NCBI RefSeq assembly: GCF_035920365.1
Contig: NZ_CP109150.1
Coordinates: 3,224,001 to 3,288,000, forward strand
DNA length: 64,000 nucleotides
Direction: 5' to 3'
Source: Micromonospora sp. NBC_01740
GTDB taxonomy: Bacteria; Actinomycetota; Actinomycetes; Mycobacteriales; Micromonosporaceae
The translations under genes and the position numbers were made by a program. Of this stretch, positions 52,978 to 63,450 are shown piece by piece. The stretch's first letter is position 1. The number at the start of each line of letters is the position of its first letter. Under the pieces are notes generated by a model that saw only the letters and a list, made by a program, of their open reading frames with translations, made no database searches and had not been told where the DNA came from.

Positions 52978-54216
52978 ATGACGGACGAACGCGGCGGGCG
53001 GTTGCTGCGGCCGGAGGACAGCTCGCCCCGGGCCACCTTCCTGGAGCTCTTCTTCGACCTGGTCTTCGTCTTCGCGCTGACCCGGGTCTCGCTGCGCCTG
53101 GTCGAGGGCACCGGAGGCTCCGGCGGGATGCTGCTGGCCGAGATCGGGCGCACGGGCGTGCTCTTCCTGGCCCTGTGGCTGCTCTGGTCGATCACCACCT
53201 GGGTCACCAGCCGGTACGAGCCGGAGCAGCCGGTGATCCAGTTCGTCGTGGTCGGGACGATGTTCGGCGCCATGGTGATGGCCGTGGCGTTGCCCCGGGC
53301 GTTCGAGGACCGGGCTGCCTCGTTCGTGTTGGCGTACCTGGCGGTGATGCTCGTCCGGCCTCTGATCATCGCCACGGCCCTGCGCCGCCATCCGCGCCGC
53401 ACGGTCCCGCTGCGGCTCTTCGCCTGGGCCGCCGCGGGGGCCGTGCCGTGGCTGACCGGGGCGGTCGGGCCGGAGGAGCTGCGCCTGCCGCTCTGGGCGC
53501 TCGCCGTGGTCGTCGACTTCGCCGGCCTGCTGCTCGGCTGGCCGCTGCCCCGGCTGGGCCCGGCGCGCACCGCCGGCTGGCTGATCGCCGGTGAGCACCT
53601 GGCCGACCGGTACCAGCAGATCTTCCTCATCTCGCTGGGGGAGACCATCCTGGTCATCGGGCTGACGTACAGCGGCACGGAGTTCAGCGCCGACCGGGCC
53701 GGCGCCTTCGCGACCGCCTTCGCCACCACGGCGCTGCTCTGGCGGATCTACTTCCACCGGGCGGGGCACCTGCTCGCCGAGGCGCTGCGGGTGGCCCGGT
53801 CGCCCGGGCGGCTGGGCACCTCCGCCAGCAGCACCCATCTGGTCATCGTGGTCGGCGTGCTGAGCACCGCCGTCGGTTACGAACTGGTGATCGTGCACCC
53901 GCACGGCCGGACCGACCCGACCTGGCTGGTCTTCGTCGTCGGCGGCCCGGCGATCTTCCTGGCGGCCCGGGCCCGCTTCGAGTACGAGATATTCGGCCGG
54001 GTGTCCCGGTCCCGGGTGGCGGGCCTGCTGGTGTTGCTCCTGCTGGGCCCGGCGCTCACCCTGGTGTCACCGATGGTGGCCCTGGCGCTGGTCGCCGTGG
54101 TGTTGGCGGGGGTGGCGTCCGCCGACGCGCGGCGCAGCAGGGGCCGCCCGCCCGAGCCGGCCGCGTCGCCGCTCGGGCACGGCGGGACCGGTGGCGGCGA
54201 GTTTCCCGCGCCGTGA
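52978..54216 (+). CDS. Low temperature requirement protein A (LtrA) family membrane protein
   Basis: A 412-residue integral membrane protein of about 10-12 helices. It carries the LtrA signature SPRATFLELFFDLVFVFALTRVS near the N-terminus, ADRYQQIFLISLGETILVIG in the middle and LLWRIYFHRAG later. LtrA was named for Listeria growth at low temperature; the molecular role is unknown. The C-terminus is an Arg/Pro/Gly-rich cytoplasmic tail. The ATG at 52978 is directly followed by a charged stretch and the LtrA motif. It starts 56 bases after the repair gene and may be co-transcribed. Confidence 0.9.
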   Translation: MTDERGGRLLRPEDSSPRATFLELFFDLVFVFALTRVSLRLVEGTGGSGGMLLAEIGRTGVLFLALWLLWSITTWVTSRYEPEQPVIQFVVVGTMFGAMVMAVALPRAFEDRAASFVLAYLAVMLVRPLIIATALRRHPRRTVPLRLFAWAAAGAVPWLTGAVGPEELRLPLWALAVVVDFAGLLLGWPLPRLGPARTAGWLIAGEHLADRYQQIFLISLGETILVIGLTYSGTEFSADRAGAFATAFATTALLWRIYFHRAGHLLAEALRVARSPGRLGTSASSTHLVIVVGVLSTAVGYELVIVHPHGRTDPTWLVFVVGGPAIFLAARARFEYEIFGRVSRSRVAGLLVLLLLGPALTLVSPMVALALVAVVLAGVASADARRSRGRPPEPAASPLGHGGTGGGEFPAP

Positions 54217-54225
54217 CGGGGTGGG

Positions 54226-54537
54226 TCAGGCGGCGGTCGGCCGGGAGAGGGCGGCCAGCGCCCGCCGGACGTCGGCGAGGGAGACCGTGGCCGAGTCGTC
54301 CAGGTCGGCCAGGCCGGCCTCGATCCACTGCCGCATGAGCGTGGTGACCCCGATGCCGCGCGCGTCGGCGGCGGCGCGGACCTGCTCGTACGTCTCCAGC
54401 GGCAGGCGCACCGAGCGGCTGACCATGGGGGTGTCGGTGTCGGGGGTGGGAAGCTCCACCTGCTGGCTCCCGTCGATCAGCTCCGCGAGCCGGTCACCGC
54501 CGCTGTGGAACTGCTTGGTCGCGTCGTTACGGTTCAT
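54226..54537 (-). CDS. Ribbon-helix-helix antitoxin-like protein
   Basis: A 103-residue protein whose central part (MVSRSVRLPLETYEQVRAAADARGIGVTTLMRQWIEAGLADL) is a ribbon-helix-helix DNA-binding unit of the CopG/Arc type. The flanks are disordered and likely bind the partner. The ATG at 54537 is chosen because GAGGAGG lies 8 bases upstream; a GTG at 54543 would be too close. Its start is 13 bases after the stop of the BrnT-like gene on the same strand, the order toxin then antitoxin as in brnTA. The pairing is inferred from order and fold. Confidence 0.75.
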   Translation of the reverse strand: MNRNDATKQFHSGGDRLAELIDGSQQVELPTPDTDTPMVSRSVRLPLETYEQVRAAADARGIGVTTLMRQWIEAGLADLDDSATVSLADVRRALAALSRPTAA

Positions 54538-54550
54538 CGTCACCGCCTCC

Positions 54551-54838
54551 TCATCGGCGAGATCTCCGCACGGCCTCGTCGTAGCGTTTCGCCTCGACGT
54601 CGCTCAGCTCGCGGGCGGAGAGGATGTCCCAGTCGTTGTCGGTGCCGTCGGCCTCGGCGAGCAGCACGGCCAGCCGGCGCCCCCGGCGGGCGGCGGCGTA
54701 GACGACCATCACGTCGTCGCCGAGGTGTCGGATCACCCGGCGGGTGCTGTGCAGCGCCTCCCAGACTTCCCCGGGCGTGACGTCGTAGACCCTCAGGTTG
54801 GCCAACGCCTCGTCGGTGAAGCTGAACCTGCTGCCCAC
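54551..54838 (-). CDS. BrnT/RelE-like toxin candidate
   Basis: A 95-residue basic protein: SRFSFTDEALANLRVYDVTPGEVWEALHSTRRVIRHLGDDVMVVYAAARRGRRLAVLLAEADGTDNDWDILSARELSDVEAKRYDEAVRR. The pattern of an N-terminal 'NL-x-x-h-x-V-x-P-x-E-V' helix and the terminal 'WDILSARELSDVEAKRY' resembles BrnT and RelE-like RNases, whose last helix has the ISARxAxxRExxxY motif. It lies directly upstream of a ribbon-helix-helix gene. The GTG at 54838 is preferred; the frame is open to a GTG at 54865 without a ribosome binding site, and TACGCT six bases before 54838 suggests a possible leaderless transcript. Confidence 0.65.
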   Translation of the reverse strand: MGSRFSFTDEALANLRVYDVTPGEVWEALHSTRRVIRHLGDDVMVVYAAARRGRRLAVLLAEADGTDNDWDILSARELSDVEAKRYDEAVRRSRR

Positions 54839-54944
54839 GGCGCGAGCGTACCACGCAGGTAACACGGGGCCGGGTCGAGCGATTTTCGCTGATCACGCGC
54901 CGCAGGTGACAGGATGGGGCGTAACCCCCTCGAGGAGGTCCGTG

Positions 54945-55301
54945 GTGAAGCGTCAGGCGTACCAGCCGATCCTGATCACCGACGCCTCGCGCAGCCAGGA
55001 CGACCAGCTCACCAGCCGTCAGAAGCGTTACGTGCTGATGATGGGCATCCGGGTGGCCTGCGTGATCGTCGGTGCCGTCCTGGTCGGCGTGCAGGCCCCA
55101 CTGCTCTGGCTCTGGCTGCCGATGGTGGCCCTGGGCATGGTGCTCATTCCGTGGCTGGCCGTGCTGCTGGCCAACGACCGCCCGCCCAAGGAGGAGCACC
55201 GGCTGGCCAACCGCTTCCAGCCGCGGCACCGGGACGAGACCCCGCCGATGAGCCTCACCGCCGAGGAACGTCCGCACAAGATCATCGACGTCGAGCCCTG
55301 A
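54945..55301 (+). CDS. DUF3099 family membrane protein
   Basis: A 118-residue actinobacterial protein. It starts KRQAYQPILITDASRSQDDQLTSRQKRYVLMMGIRVACVIVGAVLVG, the conserved DUF3099 core of a short cytosolic lead (ITDA-S-D--RRY-) and two membrane helices (about 35-55 and 60-82). The C-terminal tail (RPPKEEHRLANRF) is cytosolic. Function unknown. The second of two adjacent GTG codons (54945) is chosen, 6 bases from GAGGAGG. Confidence 0.88.
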   Translation: MKRQAYQPILITDASRSQDDQLTSRQKRYVLMMGIRVACVIVGAVLVGVQAPLLWLWLPMVALGMVLIPWLAVLLANDRPPKEEHRLANRFQPRHRDETPPMSLTAEERPHKIIDVEP

Positions 55302-55326
55302 TCCACCCCACCCGCCGGCCCACAGG

Positions 55327-56223
55327 TCAGGGGGAGGGGCGGGCGCCGATCTGGGAGACCGCGAGGGCGCCGAGATCGCCGGCGCGGCCCAGCGCCACCG
55401 CCGGCTGCGCGCCGTCGAGCCAGGCGGCCAGCAGCCCGGCCGCGAACGCATCCCCGGCCCCCGTGACGTCGACCACCGACACCCGGCGGGCCGGCGCCAC
55501 CGCCACCGAGGCGTCCCGGTCCACCCAGACCGCCCCGGCCTCGCCCTGCTTGACGACGATCCGCCGGGCGGAGGCCGACAGCGCCCGCCCCTGCGCCGCC
55601 GGGTCCAGCCCGCCGGCCAGCACCGTCGCCTCGTCGGCGTTGACCAGGAGCAGGTCGACCCCGCGTACCCAGGACAGGAAGGCCGCCGCGCCGACCCGCC
55701 GCAGCGGGGCCGCGGAGGCCGCGTCGACACTGGTGGTTAGCCCGCGCTCGCGGGCGGCGGCCAACGCCCGCAGCCCCGCCGGTCGGGACTCGGCGTCCAG
55801 CAGGGTGTACCCGGACAGGTGCAGGTGCCGCGCGTCCGGCGTCGCCGTCAGGGCCGCGTCGACGTCCCCCGGGTTCAGCCGCAGGTTCGCGCCCCGCTCG
55901 GTGATCATCGACCGCTCCTCGGCAGTCGCCAGCACGATGACCGTCCCGGTGGCGCGGTCCGGGCACACCCGCGTCGCGCAGTCGACCCCCGCCCGCTCCA
56001 GCTCGGCCACCCGGTCCCGCCCGGCGTCGTCGTCGCCGACGGCGCCGACCAGCGTGACAGGTACGCCCTGCGCGGCGAGCCAGGCCGCGGTGTTGGCGGC
56101 CTGCCCGCCGCCGCTGAACCGGATCGCCGCCGGCGTGTCCGACCCGGTGGCCACCGGCCCCGCCAGCACCGCCACCACGTCGGTGATCAGGTCACCGACG
56201 ACGAGGACGCGGCCTGCGGTCAT
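55327..56223 (-). CDS. psuK: PfkB-family sugar kinase, probable pseudouridine kinase
   Basis: A 298-residue ribokinase-family protein. It starts [47 protein letters not shown] (PfkB signature 1 region). Near the C-terminus it has [22 protein letters not shown] (signature 2, with catalytic Asp in GAGDAF), preceded by [14 protein letters not shown]. Its ATG overlaps the stop of psuG by four bases (ATGA). That coupling makes pseudouridine the likely substrate: the kinase gives pseudouridine 5'-phosphate, which PsuG splits. Without psuG it could only be called a PfkB kinase. Confidence 0.88.
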   Translation of the reverse strand: MTAGRVLVVGDLITDVVAVLAGPVATGSDTPAAIRFSGGGQAANTAAWLAAQGVPVTLVGAVGDDDAGRDRVAELERAGVDCATRVCPDRATGTVIVLATAEERSMITERGANLRLNPGDVDAALTATPDARHLHLSGYTLLDAESRPAGLRALAAARERGLTTSVDAASAAPLRRVGAAAFLSWVRGVDLLLVNADEATVLAGGLDPAAQGRALSASARRIVVKQGEAGAVWVDRDASVAVAPARRVSVVDVTGAGDAFAAGLLAAWLDGAQPAVALGRAGDLGALAVSQIGARPSP

Positions 56224-57149
56224 GCCCCGGCGCGGCGGGCGGCCGCGGCGACGGCGATCCGGGCCGCGAGGTCGGCGTTGCGCAGGATGATCCGGACGTT
56301 CACCGCCAGGCTCGCCCCCTCGGTCGCCGAGTGGAAGTGCGCGAGCAGGTAGGGCGTCACGGCCTTGCCGGTCACCCCGTCGCGCTCCAGCAGGGCCAGC
56401 CCGTCGGCGAGGGTCCGGTCGTGCAGCTCCGGGTCGAGCTGCTCGTCGGTCGGCAGCGGGTTGGCCACGATCAGGCCGCCGTGGTGTGCGCCCTGCTGCT
56501 CGCGAGCCACCAGCACGTCCGCGACCTGCTCCGGGGAGTCCAGCGACCAGTCCAGGTCGAAGCCGCCGTCGGTGATGAAGAAACCGGGGAAGCGCCGGGT
56601 CCGGTAGCCGACCACGCCGACGCCGAGGGTCTCCAGCCGCTCCAGGGTCGCGCCCACGTCGAGGATCGACTTGACCCCGGCGCAGACCACCGCGATCGGC
56701 GTACGGGCCAGGGTGACCAGGTCGGCGGACTCGTCGAAGGTCTGCGCCGCCTCCCGGTGCACCCCGCCGAGGCCGCCGGTGGCGAACACGCCGATCCCGG
56801 CGGCGTCGGCCACCGCGCTGGTCGCGGCCACGGTCGTGGCGCCGTCCGCGCCGGTCGCGGCGGCGACGGCGAGATCGCGTACGGAGAGCTTGGCGACCCC
56901 GTCGACGGTGGCGAGCCGGGTCAGCTCCGCGTCGTCCAGGCCCACCACCAGCCGCCCGCCGACCATGCCGATGGTCGCCGGGACCGCGCCCGCGTCCCGG
57001 ACGGCCTGCTCGATCTCGCGGGCCACCCGCAGGTTGTCCGGCCGGGGCAGGCCGTGCGAGACGATGGTGCTCTCCAGGGCGACGACGGGACGCCCGTCGC
57101 GCAGGGCGTCGGCAACCTCGCTGCCGTAGCGGATGTGAAAGTCGGTCAC
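56220..57149 (-). CDS. psuG: Pseudouridine-5'-phosphate glycosidase PsuG
   Basis: PsuG breaks the C-C glycosidic bond of pseudouridine 5'-phosphate to uracil and ribose 5-phosphate, salvaging modified nucleosides from RNA turnover. The 309-residue protein has the family motifs [19 protein letters not shown] (Glu proton donor), [28 protein letters not shown] (the lysine region), [35 protein letters not shown] (Schiff-base Lys in GVKSILD), [11 protein letters not shown] and VANPLP. The GTG at 57149 gives the family start; the frame upstream to 57917 is non-conserved. It is first in a two-gene operon with psuK and divergent from the DUF3039 gene, 87 bases away. Confidence 0.95.
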   Translation of the reverse strand: MTDFHIRYGSEVADALRDGRPVVALESTIVSHGLPRPDNLRVAREIEQAVRDAGAVPATIGMVGGRLVVGLDDAELTRLATVDGVAKLSVRDLAVAAATGADGATTVAATSAVADAAGIGVFATGGLGGVHREAAQTFDESADLVTLARTPIAVVCAGVKSILDVGATLERLETLGVGVVGYRTRRFPGFFITDGGFDLDWSLDSPEQVADVLVAREQQGAHHGGLIVANPLPTDEQLDPELHDRTLADGLALLERDGVTGKAVTPYLLAHFHSATEGASLAVNVRIILRNADLAARIAVAAAARRAGA

Positions 57150-57236
57150 GTCACCACCGTACGGCCCCCGTCCGGGCGACCTGAAGTGGACCGGAGCGGG
57201 GGTGACCTGCCAGACTTGACGGTCGGAGGTGCAGAA

Positions 57237-57455
57237 GTGAGCACAGAGGTTCTCGAGCGTCCGGAGCTGAAGGACGCCGACACCGGTCCCGAGATGTTCC
57301 ACTACGTGCGCAAGGAGAAGATCGCCGAGAGCGCCGTCATGGGCACTTTCGTCGTCGCGCTGTGCGGGGAGACCTTCCCGGTCACCAAGGCCGCCAAGCC
57401 CGGCTCGCCGGTCTGCCCGAAGTGCAAGGAGATCTACGACTCCTGGGGCGAGTGA
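57237..57455 (+). CDS. DUF3039 family small zinc-ribbon-like protein
   Basis: A 72-residue actinobacterial protein. The core ([54 protein letters not shown]) contains Cys in ALCGETF and in CPKC, a likely zinc site. Function is unknown. The GTG at 57237 follows GGAGG. It precedes the TRIC-family gene by 40 bases on the same strand. Confidence 0.9.
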   Translation: MSTEVLERPELKDADTGPEMFHYVRKEKIAESAVMGTFVVALCGETFPVTKAAKPGSPVCPKCKEIYDSWGE

Positions 57456-57495
57456 GCGTGGGCGACCCTCCCGGTCGCGCACGTAACCTTCGCCG

Positions 57496-58146
57496 GTGAC
57501 CACCTCCACCGCCCTGCTCCTCGCCGACCTCACCGGGGTGGCGGTCTTCGCCGCCTCCGGGGCCTCCGCGGCGGTGGCCAAACGGCTCGACCTCTTCGGC
57601 GTCGTCTTCGTCGGCTTCGTGGCCGCGCTCGGTGGCGGGATCTTCCGGGACCTGGCGATCGACGAGGCGCCGCCGCTGGCCTTCGGCGACTGGCGGTACG
57701 CCGCCACGGCCGCCGTGACCGCCGCGGCCGTCTTCTGGCTGCATCCCCAGTTCGCCCGGCTGCGCACCACCGTGCTGGTGCTGGACGCGGCCGGGCTGGC
57801 GCTGTTCACGGTCACCGGCACGGTCAAGGCCCTCGACGCCCAGGTGCCGGCGGTGGGGGCCTGCGTGATCGGCATGCTCACCGCGATCGGCGGCGGTCTC
57901 GGGCGGGACCTGCTCACCGCCGAGATCCCGGTGGTGCTGCGGCGGGAGATCTACGCCGTCGCCGCGCTCGCCGGCTCGATCCTCGTGGTGCTGCTGGACG
58001 CCCTCGGGCACGCCAACGCCGGCTGGCTCATGGCCGCGGCGGTCTTCGTCTTCCTGCTGCGCCTGGTGTCGCTGCGCCGCCGGTGGTCCGCGCCGGTGCC
58101 GACCACGCGGCCGTCCAGGACGGGCATGCGCGGCCGGCGGGAGTGA
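57496..58146 (+). CDS. TRIC-type cation channel family protein (UPF0126)
   Basis: A 216-residue membrane protein with about seven helices in two repeated halves, each carrying a Gly-rich signature: [36 protein letters not shown], then [42 protein letters not shown]. The repeated GGG-x-x-RD motif matches the prokaryotic TRIC/UPF0126 family, trimeric K+-permeable channels in the cases studied. The C-terminus is an Arg-rich cytosolic tail. The GTG at 57496 sits just before the first helix. Confidence 0.92.
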   Translation: MTTSTALLLADLTGVAVFAASGASAAVAKRLDLFGVVFVGFVAALGGGIFRDLAIDEAPPLAFGDWRYAATAAVTAAAVFWLHPQFARLRTTVLVLDAAGLALFTVTGTVKALDAQVPAVGACVIGMLTAIGGGLGRDLLTAEIPVVLRREIYAVAALAGSILVVLLDALGHANAGWLMAAAVFVFLLRLVSLRRRWSAPVPTTRPSRTGMRGRRE

Positions 58147-58341
58147 CCCAGGGCGGCGCTCGTAACCGGGCGGGGGCGGTGGGACCGGCGTGGCCCGTAT
58201 GTCGCGTGGGCCCGGCGGGGCGGCGCTGGTTATGCTGGGTCGGCCTTCGCGGCACCCACTGCGCGGAGGCGTTTTCATGGGCGGCGGTACCCGTGGCCCT
58301 CGCCCGGGGTCCGCCGTCAGGCGGTCGGAGAGGAGCTTCCC

Positions 58342-60072
58342 GTGGCGGCCCGGTTGCCGGCGATCGAGACGTTTCCGGCACTGCGCGCATGGCAGCGCAA
58401 GGCACTCGTGGAGTACCTGCGTCGGCGGGACCCCGACTTCACGGCGGTCGCCACCCCCGGCGCCGGAAAGACCACCTTCGCCCTGCGGATCGCCGCCGAG
58501 CTGCTCGCCGACGGCACCGTCGAGGCGGTGACCGTGGTGGCGCCGACCGAGCACCTGAAGACCCAGTGGGCGCAGGCGGCGGCCCGGGTCGGCATCCAGC
58601 TCGACGCCGCCTTCCGCAACGCCGACCTGCACTCCTCCGCCGACTTCCACGGCGCGGTCGTGACGTACGCGCAGGTGGGCATGGCGCCGCACGTGCACAA
58701 GCGGCGCACCCTCACCCGGCGCACCCTGGTCGTCCTCGACGAGATCCACCACGCCGGGGACAGCCGCTCCTGGGGCGACGGGGTGAAGGCGGCCTTCGAG
58801 GGCGCCGAGCGCCGGTTGATGCTCACCGGGACCCCGTTCCGCTCCGACGACAACCCGATCCCGTTCGTCGAGTACGAGCGGGGCGGCGACGGCCTGCTGC
58901 GATCCCGCGCCGACTCGGTCTACGGCTACGCCGACGCGCTGCGCGACGGCGTCGTGCGGCCGGTGCTCTTCCTGGCGTACTCGGGGGAGACGCGGTGGCG
59001 CACCAACGCCGGGGAGGAGCTGGCGGCGCGGCTCGGCGAGCCGATGACCCAGGACCTCGTGGCGCAGGCGTGGCGGACCGCGCTGGACCCGGCCGGCGAC
59101 TGGATGCCGCAGGTGCTGCGAGCCGCCGACGCCCGGCTGACCGTGCTGCGCAACGCGGGGATGCCCGACGCCGGCGGGCTGATCATCGCCAGCGACCAGC
59201 AGACCGCCCGCTCGTACGCGAAACTCATCGCGCAGGTGACCGGCGAGCGCGCGGCGGTGGTGCTCTCCGACGACGTGGGCGCCTCGGCGCGGATCGCGAC
59301 GTTCGCGGCGTCCGAGCAGCGCTGGCTGGTGGCGGTCCGGATGGTCTCCGAGGGCGTCGACATCCCCCGGCTGGCGGTCGGCGTGTACGCGACCAGCGCC
59401 AGCACCCCGCTCTACTTCGCGCAGGCGATCGGCCGGTTCGTCCGCGCCCGCCGCCCCGGTGAGACCGCCTCGGTCTTCCTGCCCAGCGTGCCGCACCTGC
59501 TCGGGCTGGCCAGCGAGATGGAGGTCGAGCGGGACCACGTGCTCGGCAAGCCCAAGGAGCGCGAGGGCTTCGACGACGACCTGCTGGAGCGCGCCCAGCG
59601 CGACGACCAGGCCAGCGGCGAGCTGGAGAAGCGCTTCGCCGCGCTCTCCGCCACGGCCGAGCTGGACCAGGTGATCTTCGACGGCGCCTCGTTCGGCACC
59701 GCCGCCCAGGCCGGCACCCCCGAGGAGGAGGAGTACCTGGGCCTGCCCGGGCTGCTCACCGCCGACCAGGTGGCCCTGCTGCTGACCAAGCGGCAGCAGG
59801 AACAGCTCGCGGCCCAGCGCCGTCGGGCCGCCAGGCCGGCTGAGGCGGCCGCTGCGGCGCCCACGGCGCCGCCGGCACCAATGAGTGCCGCCCAGCGTCG
59901 GGTCGCCCTACGCCGCCAACTGAACGGCCTCGTGGCCGCCCGGCACCACCGCACGGGGCAGCCGCACGGGAAGATCCATGCGGAGCTGCGCCGCCTCTGC
60001 GGCGGCCCGCCGAGCGCCCAGGCCACCATCGAGCAGCTCGAGGAACGCATCGCCACCGTCCAGACCCTCTGA
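58342..60072 (+). CDS. DEAD/DEAH-box (superfamily 2) helicase
   Basis: A 576-residue ATP-dependent helicase-like protein of the XPB/type III restriction branch. Motif I is ATPGAGKTTFALRIAAELL, motif Ia region VVAPTEHLKTQW, motif II DEIHHAG, motif III LTGTPFRSD, and the second RecA domain has LIIASDQQTARSYAKLI, VRMVSEGVDIPRLAVGVYA and motif VI QAIGRFVRARR. A C-terminal ~200-residue region has an Ala-rich linker and a final helical domain (RVALRRQLNGLVAARHHRTGQPHGKIHAELRRLCGGPPS). That end resembles small domains in restriction-type helicases, but no methylase or nuclease gene is nearby. The GTG at 58342 follows GAGAGGAG. Substrate unknown; repair or RNA processing are possible. Confidence 0.9.
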   Translation: MAARLPAIETFPALRAWQRKALVEYLRRRDPDFTAVATPGAGKTTFALRIAAELLADGTVEAVTVVAPTEHLKTQWAQAAARVGIQLDAAFRNADLHSSADFHGAVVTYAQVGMAPHVHKRRTLTRRTLVVLDEIHHAGDSRSWGDGVKAAFEGAERRLMLTGTPFRSDDNPIPFVEYERGGDGLLRSRADSVYGYADALRDGVVRPVLFLAYSGETRWRTNAGEELAARLGEPMTQDLVAQAWRTALDPAGDWMPQVLRAADARLTVLRNAGMPDAGGLIIASDQQTARSYAKLIAQVTGERAAVVLSDDVGASARIATFAASEQRWLVAVRMVSEGVDIPRLAVGVYATSASTPLYFAQAIGRFVRARRPGETASVFLPSVPHLLGLASEMEVERDHVLGKPKEREGFDDDLLERAQRDDQASGELEKRFAALSATAELDQVIFDGASFGTAAQAGTPEEEEYLGLPGLLTADQVALLLTKRQQEQLAAQRRRAARPAEAAAAAPTAPPAPMSAAQRRVALRRQLNGLVAARHHRTGQPHGKIHAELRRLCGGPPSAQATIEQLEERIATVQTL

Positions 60073-60153
60073 CGGCTGTCGACCGGCCCGCCACCGGTGC
60101 CCGGGATCGGTCGTGCCGGGCGGATCGGGCGTGCCGGGCGGGGGAGACGCAAA

Positions 60154-60192
60154 AGCCGGCCGGAGGCCCCCTCAGGGGGCCTCCGGCCGGCT
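60154..60192. terminator. Perfect 19-bp-arm hairpin, bidirectional terminator
   Basis: The arm beginning AGCCGGCCGGAGGCCCCCT (60154-60172) pairs perfectly with 60174-60192 around a single C. On the minus strand it is followed by TTTT (complement of 60151-60154), so it can terminate the DUF7455 gene, and it also closes the helicase transcript. Confidence 0.88.
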
Positions 60193-60212
60193 ATGTCGTG
60201 GGTTTGCGGATC

Positions 60213-60446
60213 TCAGTTCGCCATCAGATCGGCGCCACGCCAGCTGAACTCCGGGTCCGTCGCGAACCGCACGGTGATCTTCACGAGATCCTCCGCGTAC
60301 TTGTTCGCGTGGTGCCCACAGAACACCAGCTCGCTCCCACCCGCCAGAGTGATCCGGAGCTTGCCGGCAGCATTGCAGCGGTCGCACCGTTCATCGGCGG
60401 CTGGGGGAGCCACCGTCTCGGGCGGCGGCGTGAGGGTCGGGGTCAT
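60213..60446 (-). CDS. DUF7455 family small zinc-binding protein
   Basis: A 77-residue protein with RCDRCNAAGKLRITLAGGSELVFCGHHANKYAEDLVKITVRF. The C-x2-C and C-G-H-H elements form a probable zinc finger, and the pattern is the conserved core found next to hrdB/sigA in many actinomycetes. Function unknown. The N-terminal 20 residues are Thr/Pro-rich. The ATG at 60446 follows GAGGAGGAAGG. It lies downstream of the principal sigma factor on the same strand with a 244-base gap that contains an inverted repeat, so it is probably transcribed separately. Confidence 0.87.
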   Translation of the reverse strand: MTPTLTPPPETVAPPAADERCDRCNAAGKLRITLAGGSELVFCGHHANKYAEDLVKITVRFATDPEFSWRGADLMAN

Positions 60447-60613
60447 CGCCTTCCTCCTCTGGTCGTCACCGATGAACACTCTCTTCGGTCTTTGCTCACC
60501 TATCGTGCAACACCCTGTCCCGGCGCTGCCTTCCCTGTGTGCCCGCGGGGGACCGAGGTCACACATGGCAGGGACAGTGTGCCGTGCACCAAGGGTGCCA
60601 CGTCAACGATCAC

Positions 60614-60687
60614 AATCGTGCAACCGAACGATCACCTTCCGACGTTGCACGCCAGGTGGTCAAAACGACACGTTCGGTTGACGATCG
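60614..60687 (-). other. Imperfect inverted repeat and direct repeats between sigA and the DUF7455 gene
   Basis: CAATCGTGCAACCGAACG (ending 60630) is the near-exact reverse complement of CGTTCGGTTGACGATCG (60671-60687), with one inserted and one changed base. Inside it, ATCACCT and AGGTGGT (60631-60637, 60654-60660) also pair. AACGATCAC occurs at 60605-60613 and 60627-60635, 22 bp apart. The structure starts within four bases of the sigma-factor stop and may be its terminator, or a regulatory site for the next gene. Confidence 0.45.
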
Positions 60688-60690
60688 CGA

Positions 60691-62301
<1,611 letters not shown>

Positions 62302-62589
62302 GAATGACCTTCCGGAGGCGAAGAGCGAGCACGGCCGGGTCGTCCGACGCAGAGCGGGGCACCTTGCCGGGCGATGTGGTTGAGGGACCCCCGTGTCCCG
62401 GGCCGGCCGGTCGTTGGCGGTCCGTCGCAGCGTGGGCAGGGGTGAATTGTAACGCCGTCTGCGGCGATCATCCCGCGCCGCACGGCGGACCGGCGGCGGG
62501 GACCGCCGATTCGACGTAGATGTGGACTTTGTAAGGATGGTACAGCGCGTGACCCGGAACACCCCGGCCGTGCGGGAAGGGGACGAACG
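62302..62589. other. Divergent promoter region of rpoD and the IMPase gene
   Basis: These 288 bases must carry promoters for both genes. The A+T-richer stretch at 62505-62550 (TTCGAC at 62510, AAGGAT at 62533 with a 17-base spacer on the plus strand) is the best place for one, but the matches are too weak to call. No other structure is seen. Confidence 0.4.
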
Positions 62590-63405
62590 ATGGATCGCTC
62601 GGCGCCGGCGGAACTGCTGGACATCGCGGTCGAGGTGGCCCGGGACGCGGCCGCCACCGCGTACCGGATGAGGGTCGAGGGCGTGTCGGTGGCGGCCACC
62701 AAGAGCACGGTCACCGACGTGGTGACCGCCGCCGACCGGGCGGTCGAGCGGCAGGTGATCGACGCGCTGCGCCGGCTGCGGCCGGGCGACGCCGTCCTCG
62801 GCGAGGAGTACGGGGCGGGGGAGACCGGCCCGGTCGCCCCCGGCGGCGTCCGCTGGATCGTGGACCCGATCGACGGCACGGTCAACTACCTCTACGGGAT
62901 CCCGCACTGTGCGGTGTCGCTCGCCGCCGAGGTCGACGGCGAGGTGGTCGCCGGGGTGGTGCGCAACGTCAGCACCGGCGAGGAGTGGACGGCCACCGCC
63001 GGCGGGGGCGCCTGGCGCGACGGCGAGCGGCTGCGCTGCTCCACCGAGACCGATCTCGGCCAGGCGCTGGTCGCCACGGGATTCGGCTACGACCCGGGGC
63101 GCCGGGCGCACCAGGCTCGGGTGGTCGCCGAGCTGATCCCGCACATCCGGGACATCCGCCGGTTCGGCGCCGCGGCGCTGGATCTCTGCCTGGCGGCGGA
63201 GGGGCGGGTGGACGCCTACTACGAGAAGGGGCTCGCGGCCTGGGACCAGGCCGCCGGTGCCCTGGTGGCGACCGAGGCCGGGCTGCTGGTCGCCGGGCTG
63301 GGCGGGCTGCCGGCCGGCCCGGACCTGGTGATCGCCGCGCCGGCGGCGCTGTTCAAGCCGCTGCACGACCGCCTCGCGGACCTGGACGCCTCGGGCGGTC
63401 CCTGA
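62590..63405 (+). CDS. Inositol monophosphatase family enzyme
   Basis: A 271-residue Mg2+-dependent phosphatase of the IMPase/FBPase superfamily. Motif A spans [25 protein letters not shown] (the DPIDGT-x-N-F/Y signature with metal ligands), preceded by [13 protein letters not shown] (Glu ligand). Motif B is [23 protein letters not shown] (WDxAAG). [16 protein letters not shown] is the conserved N-terminal block. Candidate substrates are inositol 1-phosphate, histidinol phosphate or fructose 1,6-bisphosphate; the sequence does not decide. In actinomycetes a homologue next to hrdB/sigA is common. The ATG at 62590 is 9 bases after a GGGGACGA site. Confidence 0.92.
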   Translation: MDRSAPAELLDIAVEVARDAAATAYRMRVEGVSVAATKSTVTDVVTAADRAVERQVIDALRRLRPGDAVLGEEYGAGETGPVAPGGVRWIVDPIDGTVNYLYGIPHCAVSLAAEVDGEVVAGVVRNVSTGEEWTATAGGGAWRDGERLRCSTETDLGQALVATGFGYDPGRRAHQARVVAELIPHIRDIRRFGAAALDLCLAAEGRVDAYYEKGLAAWDQAAGALVATEAGLLVAGLGGLPAGPDLVIAAPAALFKPLHDRLADLDASGGP

Positions 63406-63413
63406 CCGGCCGG

Positions 63414-63447
63414 CGCCGTGCCCCCGGGGGGGACCGGGGGCACGGCG
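63414..63447. terminator. Bidirectional hairpin terminator
   Basis: CGCCGTGCCCCCG (63414-63426) pairs perfectly with CGGGGGCACGGCG (63435-63447) around 8 bases, between the convergent stops at 63405 and 63451. Confidence 0.85.
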
Positions 63448-63450
63448 TGG

